Shown: positions 63,134-64,000 of the stretch, piece after piece
Layout: every line of letters starts with the position of its first letter
How positions within the stretch are numbered: position 1 is the stretch's first letter
DNA from: Deltaproteobacteria bacterium
GTDB taxonomy: Bacteria; Desulfobacterota; Desulfuromonadia; Desulfuromonadales; Geopsychrobacteraceae
Assembly (NCBI GenBank): GCA_018399135.1
Contig: JAGYPB010000006.1
Location: 16,667 to 80,666 of the forward strand
Reading direction: 5' to 3'
Length of the DNA: 64,000 nt
Notes under the pieces: model-generated
Databases searched by the model: none
Told to the model about the DNA's origin: nothing
The model's input: the letters and a program-made list of their open reading frames with translations, nothing else
Program-made: the position numbers and the translations under genes

Positions 63134-63697
63134 ATGGCTAATAAAAAACTTTGGACAATTGTCTTTGATGCAGACAAGTGCATCGATTGTAAGGCTTGCG
63201 ATGTCGCCTGTAAGCGTGAAAATGGCATTGACGCCAAGGGCAATCAGGACGTGCGGCGTAACTGGATCAATACTACCGGTGTTGTCGGCACATACCCCAA
63301 TCTGAAGCAGTCGTTTCAGCCGGAACAGTGTCATCAGTGCGGTAACCCTCCTTGTGTGCCGGTGTGCCCGGTTGAAGCGACCTACGCCAAGGATGATGGC
63401 GTGGTAGTGATTGACAAGGACGTCTGCATCGGTTGCACCCTCTGTGTTATCGAGTGTCCCTATGAAGCGCGCTATATGACCGAGAATGATACGGCGGACA
63501 AGTGTGACTTTTGTGCTCATCGTGTCGCTGAAGGTAAGGTCCCTGCCTGTGTCGACACCTGTCCGACCAAGGTGCGGGTATTCGGGGACATGAATGACCC
63601 CAACAGCGCCGTAGCGAAATTGTTGAAAGCGAACCCCAATGCAAAGGTATTGCACCCTGAACGGGGAACAAAGCCCAATTTGCATTATATTTCATAA
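63134..63697 (+). CDS. Four-cluster [4Fe-4S] electron-transfer subunit (PsrB/DmsB type)
   Basis: A 187-residue protein with 16 cysteines in four ferredoxin-type groups: CIDCKACDVAC, CHQCGNPPCVPVCP, CIGCTLCVIECP and CDFCAHRV...CVDTCP. This is the standard beta subunit that wires the molybdenum enzyme to a quinol anchor or haem chain. It has no signal peptide, so it would be exported with the catalytic subunit. No membrane-anchor (NrfD/DmsC-like) gene follows before the window edge; it may lie beyond. Confidence 0.95.
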   Translation: MANKKLWTIVFDADKCIDCKACDVACKRENGIDAKGNQDVRRNWINTTGVVGTYPNLKQSFQPEQCHQCGNPPCVPVCPVEATYAKDDGVVVIDKDVCIGCTLCVIECPYEARYMTENDTADKCDFCAHRVAEGKVPACVDTCPTKVRVFGDMNDPNSAVAKLLKANPNAKVLHPERGTKPNLHYIS

Positions 63698-63726
63698 CCC
63701 TGTAACAAAAAGGAAAGGAGTCAAGG

Positions 63727-64000
63727 ATGCGATTTTTGCAAGTTAGATTGCTGCCACTTGTCGCATTGCTGCTGTTTGCAGCAGGTTGCGCGACAACAGC
63801 ACCGCAGGCGGTAACGCCGTCGGCGCAGGGGCACAAAAAACTGGTGGAGCAGGATCCCAGGATTGCTATCACTACCCAAGAGGTCATGGCCCTGTTCAAA
63901 GAAGTTTATGGCGATGCTCCTCTAGTCCAGGACACCCTGGACAAGAACAACAAATTCGTCCTGGTGGATACCCGTCCGATCACCCGCTTCAGTGCTGATA
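63727..64000 (+). CDS. Rhodanese-domain lipoprotein, N-terminal part (3' end outside window)
   Basis: An N-terminal lipoprotein signal ending FAAGC is followed by ITTQEVMALFKEVYGDAP and the rhodanese start FVLVDTRPITRFSAD. The window ends there, so the active-site cysteine is not seen. A ribosome site (AAAGGAG) precedes the ATG. It is in the molybdoenzyme operon, 29 bp after the ferredoxin subunit. Rhodaneses move sulfane sulfur, so a sulfur-linked substrate for the operon is a reasonable inference. Confidence 0.8.
   Translation, partial: MRFLQVRLLPLVALLLFAAGCATTAPQAVTPSAQGHKKLVEQDPRIAITTQEVMALFKEVYGDAPLVQDTLDKNNKFVLVDTRPITRFSAD

Overview
The window reads as chromosomal DNA of a Gram-negative anaerobe of the Desulfuromonadales (Geobacter/Desulfuromonas/Pelobacter-like). 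The support is a five-haem exported cytochrome, an MtrA/MtrB-type porin-cytochrome pair, a sigma-54 two-component system, a CBS-containing manganese pyrophosphatase, a pyrophosphate-type phosphofructokinase and a DHH-CBS-poly(A) polymerase fusion, a set typical of that group. The assignment is an inference from gene content and was not tested by alignment.

Layout. 1-9.5 kb: end of purB, multihaem cytochrome, PPi-type pfk, an NtrC-like regulator with its Cache-domain sensor kinase, ispB and a membrane-anchored XRE regulator. 9.6-13.5 kb: an intergenic-rich stretch with a likely small RNA, two copies of a 155-bp palindromic repeat, the CBS-pyrophosphatase, an ArsR-type repressor with an evident operator, a 4-oxalocrotonate tautomerase and small exported proteins. 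13.5-25.9 kb: DNA repair (UDG family 4), a zinc phospholipase C-like protein, coaBC, an MBL hydrolase, YhaM-like nuclease, FAD protein, UspA, a zinc-ribbon receiver, a PilF-like lipoprotein, a PfkB kinase, MTA phosphorylase, rlmN and ndk. 26-37.6 kb: tightly packed minus-strand housekeeping genes (rdgB, rph, amidase, NrnA-like, LOG-like, copA, DUF512, hfq, miaA, mutL, ExeA-like ATPase). 37.7-50.1 kb: a large TPR protein, rluB, scpB, scpA, M50 protease, DHH-CBS-PAP fusion, pyrD-pyrK, rimI, purM-purN. 50.4-55 kb: isochorismatase-like hydrolase, DksA-type protein, YdcZ transporter, DUF3024, cysM, ubiD.

55-64 kb is the accessory part. It holds a broken LysR gene, a broken decahaem cytochrome (DmsE/MtrA type) and a broken MtrB-type outer-membrane barrel. 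These are followed by an intact block: a small exported protein, a TorD-like chaperone, a Tat-exported molybdopterin oxidoreductase with a cysteine at the expected metal-ligand position, a four-cluster ferredoxin subunit and a rhodanese lipoprotein cut by the window edge. The arrangement resembles the extracellular DMSO reductase locus of Shewanella (dmsEFABGH), but the catalytic subunit looks like the polysulfide/thiosulfate/arsenate-type branch and the electron conduit is disrupted in this sequence.

Non-coding features worth attention are the small RNA with an anti-Shine-Dalgarno loop next to its own promoter and terminator (9675-9767), four copies of a structured repeat with base-pair covariation, and arrays of 7-bp tandem repeats at 48.2 and 51.8 kb. 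No tRNA, rRNA, CRISPR array, insertion sequence or prophage was recognised.
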